Assembly (NCBI RefSeq): GCF_013407855.1
Contig: NZ_JACBZH010000001.1
Location: 5,208,001 to 5,272,000, forward strand
Direction: 5' to 3'
Origin: Actinopolymorpha rutila
GTDB taxonomy: Bacteria > Actinomycetota > Actinomycetes > Propionibacteriales > Actinopolymorphaceae
DNA: 64,000 bases
A model generated the notes under the pieces. That model ran no database searches, was not told the DNA's origin, and saw only the letters and a program-made list of their open reading frames with translations. Shown in pieces: positions 8,254 through 18,130 of the stretch (position 1 is its first letter; each line of letters starts with the position of its first letter). Made by a program: the position numbers and the translations under genes.

Positions 8254-10762
8254 TCATCCCCGCGCAACATTGTTGGCCAGGACGGCCCCTTCGACCGCAC
8301 GTCGCTCTCCCGCACGGGCATCGACCGTGACGCGCTCGCCGCCGGCGCGTACGACGATCCGCCGATCGGTGTCGGGCGTCACGAAAATCCGGTCGATCGC
8401 GCCGTCGGTCCACTCCGTGTCGACAGTGACACCACCTCGCGCCCGGAGCCCCGTGAACGCACCGGTGCGCCACGACTCCGGCAGCGCCGGCAGGAGGTGG
8501 AGTTCGGTGACCTCCCGGCTGGAGTCGTGGGACTGCACGAGCATCTCCGCGATCCCGGCGGTGACACCGAAGTTTCCGTCGATCTGGAACGGCGGATGCG
8601 CGCACAGCAAGCTGCGGTAGACACCGCCAGGTCCCATCGCCGGACTTTCAGGCACGTCGTCCGGCATCGGCGCGAGGAACGCCCGAAGTGCGGTGTGGGC
8701 ACCGACGGCGTCTCGCAGCCGTGCCCGCAACGAGACCCGCCAGGCCAGAGACCAGCCGGTCGAGTAGTCACCTCGTGCGGTGAGAGTCCGCAGCGCCGCC
8801 GCCGCGAGTTCGGGGGTCGACTCGGGTCCGATCCGCTCGGCCGGGTAGACGCCGAACAGGTGTGACATGTGCCGGTGCTTCGGCTCGGCGTCGCGTAGCT
8901 CGGTGGACCACTCGGCCAGCCGTCCGTCGGACCCGACCCGTTCGGCGGGGAGCCTGTTCAGGGCGTCGGTCACCCGCTCCCGCCACGCGTCGTCGGCTTT
9001 GTCAGCTCTTTCGGCTCTGTCAAGAGCGGCTTGCAGGTCGAGCGAGCGCTCCAGAAGGTCGCGGATCATCGCCAGGTCGGCGGTCGTGGACACCGACACG
9101 GCGGCCGGCTCCCCGTCCGGCGCCACGTAGTGGTTCTCCGGCGAGGTCGACGGCGCGACCGCGAGTGTCCCGTCCGGACGTTCGGCCAACCAGTCCAGGC
9201 AGAACGTCGCGGCATCCCTGACCAGCGGCCACGCGACGTCACGCAGGAAGGTCTCGTCCCGGCTGTAGTCGTAGTGGTCCCACAGGTGACGGCACAGCCA
9301 CACCGCGCCCAACGGGCCACGCGGCCCAGCACGGGTCGTGCGTACCGTCGCCGACGGGTAGCGCGAACCCCCAGGCGTCGGAGTTGTGGTGCAGAACCCA
9401 GCCGTCCAACCCGTACAGGTCGCGGGCCACCGTGCTGCCGGTCCGGTGGGCGTACCGAAGCCAGTCCGTCAACGGTGCATGGCACTCCGGGAGGTTCGCG
9501 ACCTCGGCCGGCCAGTAGTTCATCTCCAGGTTGATGTTGACCGTGTAGTTGCTGCTCCAGGGCGGGCGGACCGAGGCGTTCCAGATCCCCTGCAGGTTTG
9601 CCGGGAGCGTTCCCGGCCGCGAGCTCGCGATCAGCAGGTAACGGCCGTACTGGAAGAGCAGCGCTGCCAGCCCTGGGTCCGGCAGCCCTCCGGCGTGCCG
9701 CGCGAGACGGTCGTCGGTGGGCAGCTCGTCCAGCTCCTGCCGGTGCTCGTCCTCGAGATCACCAAGGCGCAGGTCGACCCGGCCGAACAGCGCGCCGTGG
9801 TCGGTCACGTGTTCGGCGCGCAGGGCGTCCACCCCATGGTCCGATCCGCCGTCCGCGACTTGTGCCGCGAGCGGGTCGAGTCGCGCCGACACCTGCGCCC
9901 GCAGGGACGCGACGTCTCCGTGCGGTGGGGTGAGCGGGTCGGCATAGTCGGTCCGCGTCGCGAGGAGGACCACGAACCAGCTCGCGCGGGCGACGGCCAG
10001 CCCGTCGTCGCGTACGTCGACCTGGCCGTCGGTGACCACCCGAAGCTGGACGACCGCCGTCACCGCCGCGCCCGGGGCGTCGTCGTAGGTGACCGGCGAC
10101 TCCGACCTGTCGTGCGACGGGATCACGTCGGAGGGCATCCGCACGACCAGCTCCAGCCCGTCGGCCGGCGCGTTCGCGTCCGAAGTGATCCTCGTGCACG
10201 TGGCGGTGGCGTGCGGTGAGTCGAGCCGGACAGTGATCTCGGGCAACCGGGCATTGACGTCGGCCGCGGTGGCCCTCGGCGCGACCCGGCGGTGCACCAC
10301 GAGGGCGCGGTTCGGCCTGCTCGACCAGGCCTCCTGCTGGACGTCAACCCCGCCTTGCGTCCATTGGTGCGACGTGATCGCCGTACGCAGGTCCAACGCT
10401 CGTCGGTATCCGGCCGGGACGTCCTCACTGTTGGCCCTGGCCGACTGCGTGAGCCACAGGTCGGCCAGCGGCTGGTACGCCTGGCTGTGGCCATACTGCA
10501 GGTGGCGAACCGCCGTCTCCGCCCCGCGGACGTCCCCCGCGTCGAGTGCCTTCCGGACGGCGGTCAGCGCCTCCCTCGCGGCGTCCGCACGGACCGGCGG
10601 ATGACCCGCGACCGTCACCGGCGAGCCGGACCAGCACGTGTCGTCGTTCAGTTGGAAGCGGTCGACCTCCACGCCGCCGAAACACATCGCGTCGAGGTTG
10701 CCGTTCCCGATCGGGAGCGCGTCAGTCCAGATCCTTGCCGGCCTCGAGTAGTGGAGCCGCAC
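8254..10762 (-). pseudogene. GH95 alpha-L-fucosidase split by a frameshift
   Basis: Two overlapping minus-strand frames together make one GH95 protein of about 835 residues. The first starts at a GTG at 10762 with the family opening IWTDALPIGNGNLDAMCFGG and continues through HHNSDAWGFALPVGDGTHD and WAAWP. The expected continuation, LGAVWLCRHLWDHYDYSRDE, appears only in the next frame and runs to a stop at 8254. The break lies within 9310-9316, where the coding strand reads CCCGTTGGGC; removing one G restores the frame. The downstream half could in principle start at a TTG at 9312, but it lacks a ribosome-binding site and is only half a catalytic domain. Everything else is well conserved, so this is either a recent inactivating mutation or a one-base sequencing error. 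No signal peptide is visible. Confidence 0.8.
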
Positions 10763-10972
10763 GTCTACTCACCCCTGGTTCACTGTGCCGCGACAACCTC
10801 GGCGGCATGTTACAGCCGGTTCGTCAGATGTCCGAGGGTCAGTCACGCCGCCGCTCCCGGTCGGCCGGTCGTACTCGACGGCGCAGATCACCTTTTGGTC
10901 GCGTCGGCAACCTTCGGGTCCACACCGGCATCCCCCAAAGAGACGGATGCGCTTTCGGTGGAGGTGATCCCC

Positions 10973-12139
10973 GTGTGGAAGACAAGGCCACGGGCACGAT
11001 GGATCGGCGCGGTGACCGCCGGCGTGCTCATGGCGACGACGTTCCTCACCGGCGCGGCTACGGCGGCGCCGGCACAGACCGGCAGCGGCGGTTGGGAGGT
11101 GTCGCCGGTTCGCGCGTTGCGCGGGCAGGCCGACCTGACCGGCGTGGTCGCGTTCGGCCCCTCAGACGCCTGGGCCGTCGGTTACACCGGCGGCAATTCG
11201 ACTGTCAGCACGCTCACCCTGCACTGGGACGGCACGCGCTGGTTACGCATTCCCAGCCCGAACCGCAGTGCCCGGGAGAACTGGCTGTTCGGCGTCGCCG
11301 GCACGTCCCCGAACGACGTGTGGGCCACCGGCTACGACATCGGACCGGACGGCAAGCACCGGACGCTGGTCCTGCACTGGGACGGCGCCCGGTGGCGGGT
11401 CGTCGCGAGCCCGACGGTCGAGGGCGAGGACGCGACGCTGAACAAGGTGGTCGCGTTGTCACCCACGAACGCCTGGGCGGTCGGGAGCACGATCGCCTGG
11501 CCGTTCACGGGCCGGACACTGGTCCAGCACTGGGACGGGCGCGCCTGGTCGACCGTGGCCAGTCCCAACCCCGGCACGTCCGGGCTCGGCAGCTTCCTGC
11601 TCGACATCGCCGCGACCTCCGCGGACGACCTGTGGGCGGTCGGTGACTACGACACCGGCGACGGGACGATGCGTACGCTGACCGAGCGCTGGGACGGCAC
11701 CAGGTGGACTGTGGTCGAAAGCCCAGCCTCCGGTGAGGGTTCCCTGCTGTCCGGCGTGGCGACCGGCGCGCGGGGGCAGGTCTGGTCCGTCGGCTGGCGG
11801 CAGGACGGCGTCGAGCAGGCGCCGCTCGTACTGCGCTGGAACGGCGACGCCTGGTCGCCCGTGGACGTGTCGGGCCTTCCCGCGGAGACCTCTCTGGGGG
11901 ACATCCGCGTGGTCGGGCCGAACGACGTCTGGGCCGTGGGCAGCCAGGCCGGACAGACGTTGGCCGCCCGCTGGACCGCCGGTACGTGGACGGTCTCGCC
12001 GAGTGCCGGCCCGGGCTCGGTCGCCAACGCCTTCGCCGACGTGGCAACGATCCCAGGAACGAACTGCCTGTGGGCAGTCGGGCAGTACACCAACGGCGAC
12101 GTCGGCCGACCTCTCGTCGAACACCACTGCGACCAGTAG
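10973..12139 (+). CDS. Secreted beta-propeller-like protein with repeated DVWAVG motifs
   Basis: 388 residues from a GTG at 10973, preceded by GGAGGT at suitable distance; in-frame upstream sequence lies inside the divergent GH95 gene. The N-terminus RPRARWIGAVTAGVLMATTF to TAAPA is a Sec signal peptide. The rest is built from about seven repeats of 45-50 residues. Each carries a D-x-W-A-V-G box (SDAWAVGYT, NDVWATGYD, TNAWAVGS, DDLWAVGDY, NDVWAVGSQ and variants) followed by L-x-H/R-W-[DN]-G and W-x-x-V/I-x-S-P. The pattern implies a seven-bladed propeller. Many actinobacteria carry such exported proteins of unknown function; a carbohydrate- or surface-binding role is a guess. Confidence 0.85.
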   Translation: MWKTRPRARWIGAVTAGVLMATTFLTGAATAAPAQTGSGGWEVSPVRALRGQADLTGVVAFGPSDAWAVGYTGGNSTVSTLTLHWDGTRWLRIPSPNRSARENWLFGVAGTSPNDVWATGYDIGPDGKHRTLVLHWDGARWRVVASPTVEGEDATLNKVVALSPTNAWAVGSTIAWPFTGRTLVQHWDGRAWSTVASPNPGTSGLGSFLLDIAATSADDLWAVGDYDTGDGTMRTLTERWDGTRWTVVESPASGEGSLLSGVATGARGQVWSVGWRQDGVEQAPLVLRWNGDAWSPVDVSGLPAETSLGDIRVVGPNDVWAVGSQAGQTLAARWTAGTWTVSPSAGPGSVANAFADVATIPGTNCLWAVGQYTNGDVGRPLVEHHCDQ

Positions 12140-12156
12140 GCGCCTACTCCGCTCAT

Positions 12157-12199
12157 GTGACCGCGCTGACGCGACCAAGTGTCATGTCAGCGCGGTCAC
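12157..12199. terminator. Bidirectional hairpin between convergent genes
   Basis: Perfect 14-bp inverted repeat, GTGACCGCGCTGAC (12157-12170) and its complement (12186-12199), with a 15-base loop. It sits 17 bases after the stop of the propeller gene and includes the stop codon of the facing gene at 12196. There is no long T run, so it may act with Rho or simply as an RNA-stabilising stem. Confidence 0.6.
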
Positions 12200-12954
12200 T
12201 GCATGACGCTCTCCGCGGAGTCAGGGGAAGGTGCGTGCGACGGTTGGAGCACGCCTCCCGCGTCACCGTCGTCGTCACCGCCCTCGTCGATTCTTTCGCG
12301 CCAGCGCCAGGTGATCTCATTTCTCCGTGCATGACGTGGCCGACCTAGGTGGAGCGTGGCATCTCCCGAGGGAAAGTCGATGGCGTATGCACAAACCAAC
12401 TGGACCACCGAAAGCTCTGCGGCTGGAGCGTCCGGGAGTTCACCCAGCACGTCCGCCGCCATCCGCAGATCTACGACGTCCCGAGGCAATGGCGGCTGAT
12501 CAGGATCGGACTGACTAGCGACGTTGCTCTTCGTTCGGCTCTTCTGCGACCACATGATGTGGTCCACGTCTTGTCCTCCGAAGGACTGAAGGAGTATCTG
12601 CCAGGAACCTCGACGCCACCCCGGTGACCCGTTGAGATCGTCACGCTCGACCAGATCCGAACGCAGGACCGGAATCCCCTGGAAGTCACATCGCGGCATG
12701 CCCTTAGCAAGGATCTGGCATCGCTCGAAGTGAGACTGGTCGGCACGAACTTCGAACTTCCTGCAGCGGAAGACTCGATCCAGTCTGTTCGAGAACACCT
12801 TGTACGCGGTGTATCCGAGCCACCCCTGATCGTGCCCCGTATCGGGATCGAACGATCTCAGAGTGGACCTTCGCGCACTCCCCCATGCCCACCGCAATGC
12901 GCGTATGACACCGCTGTCATCCAGTTCACGGACAGCATCCTCTTGCTCGCGCAT
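12196..12954 (-). CDS. Hypothetical protein, lower-GC orphan gene
   Basis: 252 residues, ATG at 12954. I do not recognise a named family. The first half is well structured: ALRWAWGSARRSTLRSFDP, then DTGHDQGWLGYTAYKVFSNR and LDRVFRCRKFEVR, with conserved-looking aromatic and charged residues. The C-terminal 50 residues are acidic and repetitive (GGDDDGDAGGV), which suggests a disordered tail. Base composition is clearly less GC-rich than its neighbours and third positions are less biased, so the gene may be a recent arrival. The start lacks a convincing ribosome-binding site; a TGA stop lies directly before the ATG. The gene is enclosed by hairpins on both sides and stands as a single unit. 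Coding is supported by length and by amino-acid composition. Confidence 0.6.
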   Translation of the reverse strand: MREQEDAVRELDDSGVIRALRWAWGSARRSTLRSFDPDTGHDQGWLGYTAYKVFSNRLDRVFRCRKFEVRADQSHFERCQILAKGMPRCDFQGIPVLRSDLVERDDLNGSPGWRRGSWQILLQSFGGQDVDHIMWSQKSRTKSNVASQSDPDQPPLPRDVVDLRMAADVLGELPDAPAAELSVVQLVCAYAIDFPSGDATLHLGRPRHARRNEITWRWRERIDEGGDDDGDAGGVLQPSHAPSPDSAESVMQ

Positions 12955-13158
12955 TCATCGACCATAGGTGGAGAAGATCACCTCGTACACCCGTGAATGA
13001 TTCTCCCGCCCGAGCACGGGCCTCGCCTCTTGTGAGGCTGGCCGGCAAGAGTGAAAACTTGCGGGAGCAATAAACGCCCGTGCTGGACCAGTTCCGTCTC
13101 GCGCGTGTGGAGCCTAGCTTCCGCCTCCGCAGCGAAAAGGTCGCTACGACAAAGAAAC

Positions 13159-13198
13159 GGCGACGCCCCTGGCCTCCGGAGAGGACAGGGGCGTCGCC
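13159..13198 (-). terminator. Rho-independent terminator of the dicarboxylate symporter gene
   Basis: Perfect 13-bp stem GGCGACGCCCCTG / CAGGGGCGTCGCC with a 14-base loop, starting 36 bases after the symporter stop. On the minus strand the stem is followed by GTTTCTTTGTCG, a short T-rich tract, as expected for intrinsic termination. Confidence 0.8.
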
Positions 13199-13233
13199 GA
13201 GTGAGACTGCGATGTACGCAGCAGGTTTCGCGA

Positions 13234-14601
13234 TTATGCCGTCGCGACCACGCGCTCTCGCTCCGGCTCCGGTTCCGTCGGCTCGTTGATCAGGTCGACG
13301 CGCTCGGAGTTGTAGATCGCCTCGTCCAGGATGCCTTCCCGCTTGGCCACCAGCGTCGGCACCAGCGCCTGCCCGGCGACGTTGGTCGCGGTCCGCATCA
13401 TGTCCAGGATCGGGTCGATGGCGATGAGCAGGCCGACGCCCTCCAGCGGCAGGCCCAGCGTCGACAGGGTGAGCGTCAGCATCACGATCGCGCCGGTGAG
13501 CCCAGCGGTGGCGGCGGAGCCGAACACCGACACGAACGCGATGAGGAGGTACTCCTTGATGCCCAGCGGCACGCCGAAGATCTGCGCCACCGTGATGGCG
13601 GCGAGCGCGGGGTAGATCGCCGCGCAACCGTCCATCTTGGTGGTCGCGCCGAACGGCACCGCGAACGACGCGTACGACTCGGGCACACCGAGGTTGCGGA
13701 TGGCGACCTGCCGGGTCAGTGGCATCGTTCCCACAGAGGACCGGGACACGAAGGCCAACTGGATCGCGGGCCACGCACCGGAGAAGAACTTCATCGGCGA
13801 AAGCCCGTGCGCCCGGGCGAGGATCGAGTAGACGCCGAACAGCACCAGCGCGCAACCGACGTACACGTCGACGGTGAAGACGGCCAGCGGGGCGAGGAGG
13901 TTCCAGCCGTACGTCGCGATCGCCTTGCCGATCAGGCCCAGCGTGCCGAGCGGTGCGAGGCGGATGATCCACCACAGCACCTTCTGCACGATCTCCAGCG
14001 CCGAACGGTTGAACGCCAGGAAGGGCTCGGCCTTGTCGCCCACCTTCAGCGCGGCGATGCCGATGGCGGCGGCGACGACGACCAACTGCAGGACATTGAA
14101 GTCCAGCGACGTGGTGGGTCCGGTGTCACCGGTCTGCGTACTCGCGGTCAGTCCGAGGAAGTTGGCCGGGACCAGACCGCTCAGGAAGTCCAGCCAGGTG
14201 CCGCTTCCACCCTTGTAGGACGCGCCTTCCGGGGTCAGCCCGCTGTTCGCCCCGGGGTTGGTGATCAGGCCGATCGCCATCCCGATGACCACCGCGATGA
14301 GGGAGGTGATCATGAACCAGAGCAGGGTCTGCCCGGCCAGCCGGGCGGCGTTGCGGACCTCGCGGAGATTGGCGATGCTCGCGACGATCGCGGTGAAGAT
14401 CAGCGGTACGACGGTGATCTTCAGCAACTGGACGAAGATCGTGCCGATCTGGGTCAGGGTCTCCGCGAGCCAGTTGACCTGGAACCCGCGGGCGATGCCG
14501 CCGAGGACCAGGCCGAGCGCCAGGCCGAGCAGGACCTGCGCCCAGAAGGGTACGGAGATGCGCCGTCTGGGCGCGGTGGTTTCGGTGGCCGAGTCGACCA
14601 T
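13234..14601 (-). CDS. Dicarboxylate/amino acid:cation symporter (DAACS, GltP/DctA-like)
   Basis: 455 residues; ATG at 14601 follows CCGGAGG at about 11 bases. The N-terminus has helices typical of the family: FWAQVLLGLALGLVLGG, GTIFVQLLKITVVPLIFTAI and LLWFMITSLIAVVIGMAIG. The C-terminal transport core shows VPFGATTKMDGCAAIYP (helix 7 and cation-binding region), the re-entrant loop GSAATAGLTGAIVMLTLTLS and DPILDMMRTATNVAGQALVP (helix 8 substrate-binding Asp/Arg/Asn). These proteins take up C4-dicarboxylates, glutamate or aspartate with Na+ or H+. The C-terminus is short and charged. The gene is monocistronic with its own terminator; a 233-base gap with no gene separates it from the upstream esterase gene. 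Confidence 0.92.
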   Translation of the reverse strand: MVDSATETTAPRRRISVPFWAQVLLGLALGLVLGGIARGFQVNWLAETLTQIGTIFVQLLKITVVPLIFTAIVASIANLREVRNAARLAGQTLLWFMITSLIAVVIGMAIGLITNPGANSGLTPEGASYKGGSGTWLDFLSGLVPANFLGLTASTQTGDTGPTTSLDFNVLQLVVVAAAIGIAALKVGDKAEPFLAFNRSALEIVQKVLWWIIRLAPLGTLGLIGKAIATYGWNLLAPLAVFTVDVYVGCALVLFGVYSILARAHGLSPMKFFSGAWPAIQLAFVSRSSVGTMPLTRQVAIRNLGVPESYASFAVPFGATTKMDGCAAIYPALAAITVAQIFGVPLGIKEYLLIAFVSVFGSAATAGLTGAIVMLTLTLSTLGLPLEGVGLLIAIDPILDMMRTATNVAGQALVPTLVAKREGILDEAIYNSERVDLINEPTEPEPERERVVATA

Positions 14602-14834
14602 GGTGCGGAGCCTCCGGAAGTAAAGGCGGAAAGAGATGGCAGGTACGCGGATGCGTGAGTACTACAGCGCTGGGTAGCGTCGACACGCACAGCTGGCCTG
14701 CCGTCGCAGATCGACATGCAGGCGCCGCCAGAAGTACCGTCCGGTCATCGGCCGGTGCAACACCGGTGACTCGCCGCCCTATTCCGGATCCGTCGACTGA
14801 ATGTCCGACTCCGGCCAGTCGCCACTTCCTCACG

Positions 14835-15983
14835 TCATGACTCGGGCAGGTCGAGTACCCCGGCGAGCATGCGGTACGCCTGTCGCCGAGCGGCGGGTGG
14901 GAACGTGTGCGGACCGTCGAAGACCCAGGGCACGAACGACCCGTCGGCTCCGTACGCCGCGTACACCTCGCGCACCTGGTCCAGCCAGCGCGCCTCCCCC
15001 ACGTCGGGAAAGATCGCGTCCCTCCTGCCGGCCACGACCATCAGCGGTCTGGGCGCCACCAGCGCCAGCCAGTGGTGGAAGTCCAGCGGCGTCTGCTCGA
15101 CAGCCGGGGCGTAGAGGCCGAGGCGCGGGATCAGCGCGGTCTGGCGCCACCACCGGTGCCGCGACGGGTCCCGCCGCAGCAGGTTCAGTCCGCAGCTGGC
15201 GACGCCGGCCGCGATCCGCGGCTCGGCCAGCATGGCGAACAACGTCCCGTACGCGCCGTGGGAGTGGCCGATGCATCCGACCCTGCGCGCGTCGGCCTGC
15301 GGCAGCACCTGCAGCAGGTCGACCGCCCGGGACACGTCGAAGGCCATCTTCGCCATCACCGAGCCGTCGGGGTGGGCGGCGAAGAACTCCTCGGCCGACC
15401 GGTAATGCGCGTTGGTGTGGCCGGCCTGGCGCTCCCCGAACGCGATGGCGTCCGGCGCCAGGACGACGAACCCACGGGCGGCGAGTTCGGCGGCGTACTG
15501 CACGTGGCTGGTGTTGCCGGTCGTCTCCAGGCCGACCACCTCGGCCTTGCCGGACGCCGTGGTCTGGTGCAGGGCGACGACGGCGGGACGAGGCTCGGTG
15601 CCGGCGTGGCCGGTGGGGTCGCGGGGCGTCAGCAGCCAGGCGTAGCCCCACTCGTCGTCGGTCAGCGGGTAGCGCAGCCGGCGCATCGCGTACGAGTGAC
15701 CCGGCGCCGGCGGCGTGACCACGAACTCGTCCCCGAGGTACTCCCACGACATGGTTGCGGGCGGCACGTCGTTCACCGAGCCGAGGACCTCGGCGGACAC
15801 GGCCTGCCAACCGGCGCGCGCCTGCTCCCAGCGCTCGAGCCGCTTCCCGGGTGGGCAGTCGGCAAACAGCGGCAGCGGTTCGGCCGAGCCGGACTGCTCG
15901 CTGACCACCGGTTCCCAGGACTGGCGCGACTTCCAGGCCGCGAAGTCCCATCCCCCGTCCGGCCAGTACCACAAGTACGACAT
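14835..15983 (-). CDS. Alpha/beta hydrolase, dienelactone hydrolase/acetyl-xylan esterase-like
   Basis: 382 residues, ATG at 15983. After a 120-residue N-terminal region the alpha/beta core begins PRPAVVALHQTTASGKAEVV, followed by GFVVLAPDAIAFGERQAG and the nucleophile elbow RVGCIGHSHGAYGTLFAM (Ser in GHSHG, about residue 245). The acidic residue is probably in VVAGRRDAIFPDV and the histidine in VFDGPHTFPP, completing Ser-Asp-His. No signal peptide is visible, so it is likely cytosolic. It lies 27 bases after the binding lipoprotein gene at 16011-18002 in the same direction. It may deacylate the solute taken up by that protein, for example an acetylated oligosaccharide. Substrate is inferred only. 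Confidence 0.83.
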   Translation of the reverse strand: MSYLWYWPDGGWDFAAWKSRQSWEPVVSEQSGSAEPLPLFADCPPGKRLERWEQARAGWQAVSAEVLGSVNDVPPATMSWEYLGDEFVVTPPAPGHSYAMRRLRYPLTDDEWGYAWLLTPRDPTGHAGTEPRPAVVALHQTTASGKAEVVGLETTGNTSHVQYAAELAARGFVVLAPDAIAFGERQAGHTNAHYRSAEEFFAAHPDGSVMAKMAFDVSRAVDLLQVLPQADARRVGCIGHSHGAYGTLFAMLAEPRIAAGVASCGLNLLRRDPSRHRWWRQTALIPRLGLYAPAVEQTPLDFHHWLALVAPRPLMVVAGRRDAIFPDVGEARWLDQVREVYAAYGADGSFVPWVFDGPHTFPPAARRQAYRMLAGVLDLPES

Positions 15984-16010
15984 CAGCGCGTTGCCCTCGT
16001 CAGTCGTTCG

Positions 16011-18002
16011 TCAGTGGTCCTCGGGGTTCTTGTACGCCATCTGCTCCATCGCGCTGGTCGCCATGAACTGCAGCCGGTAGCTCAGCACCGCGTCGCTCAG
16101 CACGTTCACCAGGTCCGCGCTGACCACGACCGGGGCGAACGGCGCGGTGACCGTACCGATCATCCAGACGTTCTCGTCGTGCGCCTTGAGAATCTGCCGG
16201 CCGATGGTGAGCCGTTTCTGCTCGTCGACCTCGCTGGCCATCTGGTCGTAGAGCTGTTGCAGCCTTCGGAACTGCGGCGGCGGCTCCACCCCGCTCTTGC
16301 CGCCGGTCTCGTACCACTCGCCGTACGCCGGCGCCCAGTAGGAGGATCTCGACGTCGGCACGTACCAAACCGGGTCCACGTCCCACAGCAGCCCGGCCAC
16401 CGTGTAGCCGGGGATGTCGAGCAGGTTGCCGGTGGCGCGTTCGGACCACAGCGGTCCGGCGACGCTCTGGAAGTTGGTCCGCACCCCGACCTTCTGCCAG
16501 TTCGCCTTGACGATCTCGTACGCGTCCGAGGCGTCGGCTGTTCCGCCGTACTCGAAGGTGAACGTGGTGATGGAAAGCTCCAGCGGCTTGCCGTCGGGCC
16601 GCAGCCGGAAGCCCTTCCCGTCCCGCTTGTCCACCCCCGCCTTGTCGAGATAGGCGTTGGCCTTGGCGACGTCGTACGCGGTGAACCGGTTGCCGGATCC
16701 CTTGATGTAGTAGTCGTCCTGCGGCACCGCGCACGGCTGGCGCGTTCCGCCCGCACCCGCGTAGAGGATCTTGCTCATCTCGTCGCGGTTGAGCGCATGG
16801 GACAGTCCGGCACGGAAGTCGATGTTCTGCATCAACCCGCGAAGCACCGGGTCCTTGTCGCTCTGGTTCATGTACATCGCGATCCACGGCGCGTCGCTTG
16901 CCCACCGCAGCAGCCGGAAGCCGTTCTTCTTCGCGGAGTCGGCGAGCACCGGCAGGTCACGGACGTTGAGCGTCTCGAACTGGATGTCCAGGTCGCCGCC
17001 GATCGCCTGCAGCGCAATGGTTTCCGGACTCAGCTTGGCCTGGGTGATGGTGTCGACGTACGGGAGCTGGCGTCCCTTGGAGTCGACCTTCCAGTAGTAC
17101 GGGTTGCGTTCGGCGACGAAGCGAGGGTCGCTGGCGGTGAGCTGGTGGGTGAGCTTCCACGGACCCATCGCCGGCCGGTCGGGGTTGTCACCCGGCGAAG
17201 CCTTCGCCACGAACAGGTCCGTCCACGTCTTCAACCCGGCCGCCTTCACCTTCTTGTCAAGCTCGGCTTTCGGTGCGTGGTCGACGTGGAACTGGCTGAG
17301 ATAGTGCTTCGGCGTCAGCAGGCTGCCCTGGAACGCGCCCCGGAACGCCATCTGGCGAAGGAGAAGTCCGTGCGGTCCGTCGAAGGCGAACTTCACGGTG
17401 TGGTCGTCGATCTTGGAGATCGTGCCGGGCTTGCCGTTGATGGTGAGCCACGTCGGGAAGACGGGCGTGAGCTCGGTGTTGGACAGGACCGACTCGTAGA
17501 AGAAGACGAGGTCGTCGGCGGTGAAGGGATGGCCGTCGGACCACTTCGCGCCCTCCCGAAGGTGGAACGTGTAGACCTTTCCGCCCTCGGTGATGTCCCA
17601 CGACTCGGCCAGGCCCGGCACGACGTCCGTCGTGCCGGGAGCCCACTCGACCAGACCTTCTCGCGCGACGATGAGGAAGTGCGCGCCGGACTGCACCGTG
17701 GTCGCCATCCGGATGGTGCCGCCGTAGTTGCCGAGTTGTTGCAGCGGCTTGACGACCGCCGGCTTCTTCGGCAGCCGCTGCGCGAGCGGAGGCAGCTTGC
17801 CCTGCTTGACCTGGGCGGCCAGCGACGGTGCCTCCTTGACGTCACTGCCTGAACCCGCGCTCTTCTGGCCGCTTCGCTTCTTGTCCGACGGGTCGGTCGA
17901 CAGCAGGTCGCAGCCGGACAGCAGCCAGCTTCCCAGGAGGGTGCCTCCGCCCCACTTCAACAGGCTCCTGCGTTCGGGTCCGCCCGCGCGTGCCGTTGTC
18001 AT
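16011..18002 (-). CDS. ABC transporter substrate-binding lipoprotein, family 5
   Basis: 663 residues from the ATG at 18002, which has AAGGAG 9 bases upstream; a longer in-frame start at 18098 is less likely. The N-terminus has twin arginines (PERRSLLKWGGG) and the lipobox LLSGC with Cys31, so it is exported folded and anchored to the membrane. A linker with LAAQVKQGKLPPLAQRLPKK is almost the same as in the lipoprotein at 645-2777 and marks both as one subfamily. The SBP_bac_5 signature is SDGHPFTADDLVFFYESVL. Many large actinobacterial members bind oligosaccharides or peptides. The esterase follows in the same operon. Again no membrane or ATPase subunits are nearby. Confidence 0.88.
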   Translation of the reverse strand: MTTARAGGPERRSLLKWGGGTLLGSWLLSGCDLLSTDPSDKKRSGQKSAGSGSDVKEAPSLAAQVKQGKLPPLAQRLPKKPAVVKPLQQLGNYGGTIRMATTVQSGAHFLIVAREGLVEWAPGTTDVVPGLAESWDITEGGKVYTFHLREGAKWSDGHPFTADDLVFFYESVLSNTELTPVFPTWLTINGKPGTISKIDDHTVKFAFDGPHGLLLRQMAFRGAFQGSLLTPKHYLSQFHVDHAPKAELDKKVKAAGLKTWTDLFVAKASPGDNPDRPAMGPWKLTHQLTASDPRFVAERNPYYWKVDSKGRQLPYVDTITQAKLSPETIALQAIGGDLDIQFETLNVRDLPVLADSAKKNGFRLLRWASDAPWIAMYMNQSDKDPVLRGLMQNIDFRAGLSHALNRDEMSKILYAGAGGTRQPCAVPQDDYYIKGSGNRFTAYDVAKANAYLDKAGVDKRDGKGFRLRPDGKPLELSITTFTFEYGGTADASDAYEIVKANWQKVGVRTNFQSVAGPLWSERATGNLLDIPGYTVAGLLWDVDPVWYVPTSRSSYWAPAYGEWYETGGKSGVEPPPQFRRLQQLYDQMASEVDEQKRLTIGRQILKAHDENVWMIGTVTAPFAPVVVSADLVNVLSDAVLSYRLQFMATSAMEQMAYKNPEDH

Positions 18003-18130
18003 GTCCGCTCGACTCCTTCGCCCCGTCGTGAGGGAAGTGTCGACCGGTGTGGGATATCGGTCAAGACCATAAGTAGTGACGTGGCCCGACTCGGACACGC
18101 CTCGCCCTTCGTCCCGACCTCGAGCCCGGC

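Noticed and set aside
8254..9312. Independent short gene starting at TTG 9312
   Set aside because: It is the second half of the GH95 enzyme, lacks its own ribosome-binding site and begins exactly at the frameshift.
13051..14658. 535-codon plus-strand open frame opposite the symporter
   Set aside because: It covers the symporter and its terminator on the other strand; no domain, extreme Arg/Gln/Asp content.
14907..17852. 981-codon plus-strand open frame opposite the esterase and second binding lipoprotein
   Set aside because: Antisense shadow of two genes with complete motifs; composition is typical of reverse-strand noise in GC-rich DNA.
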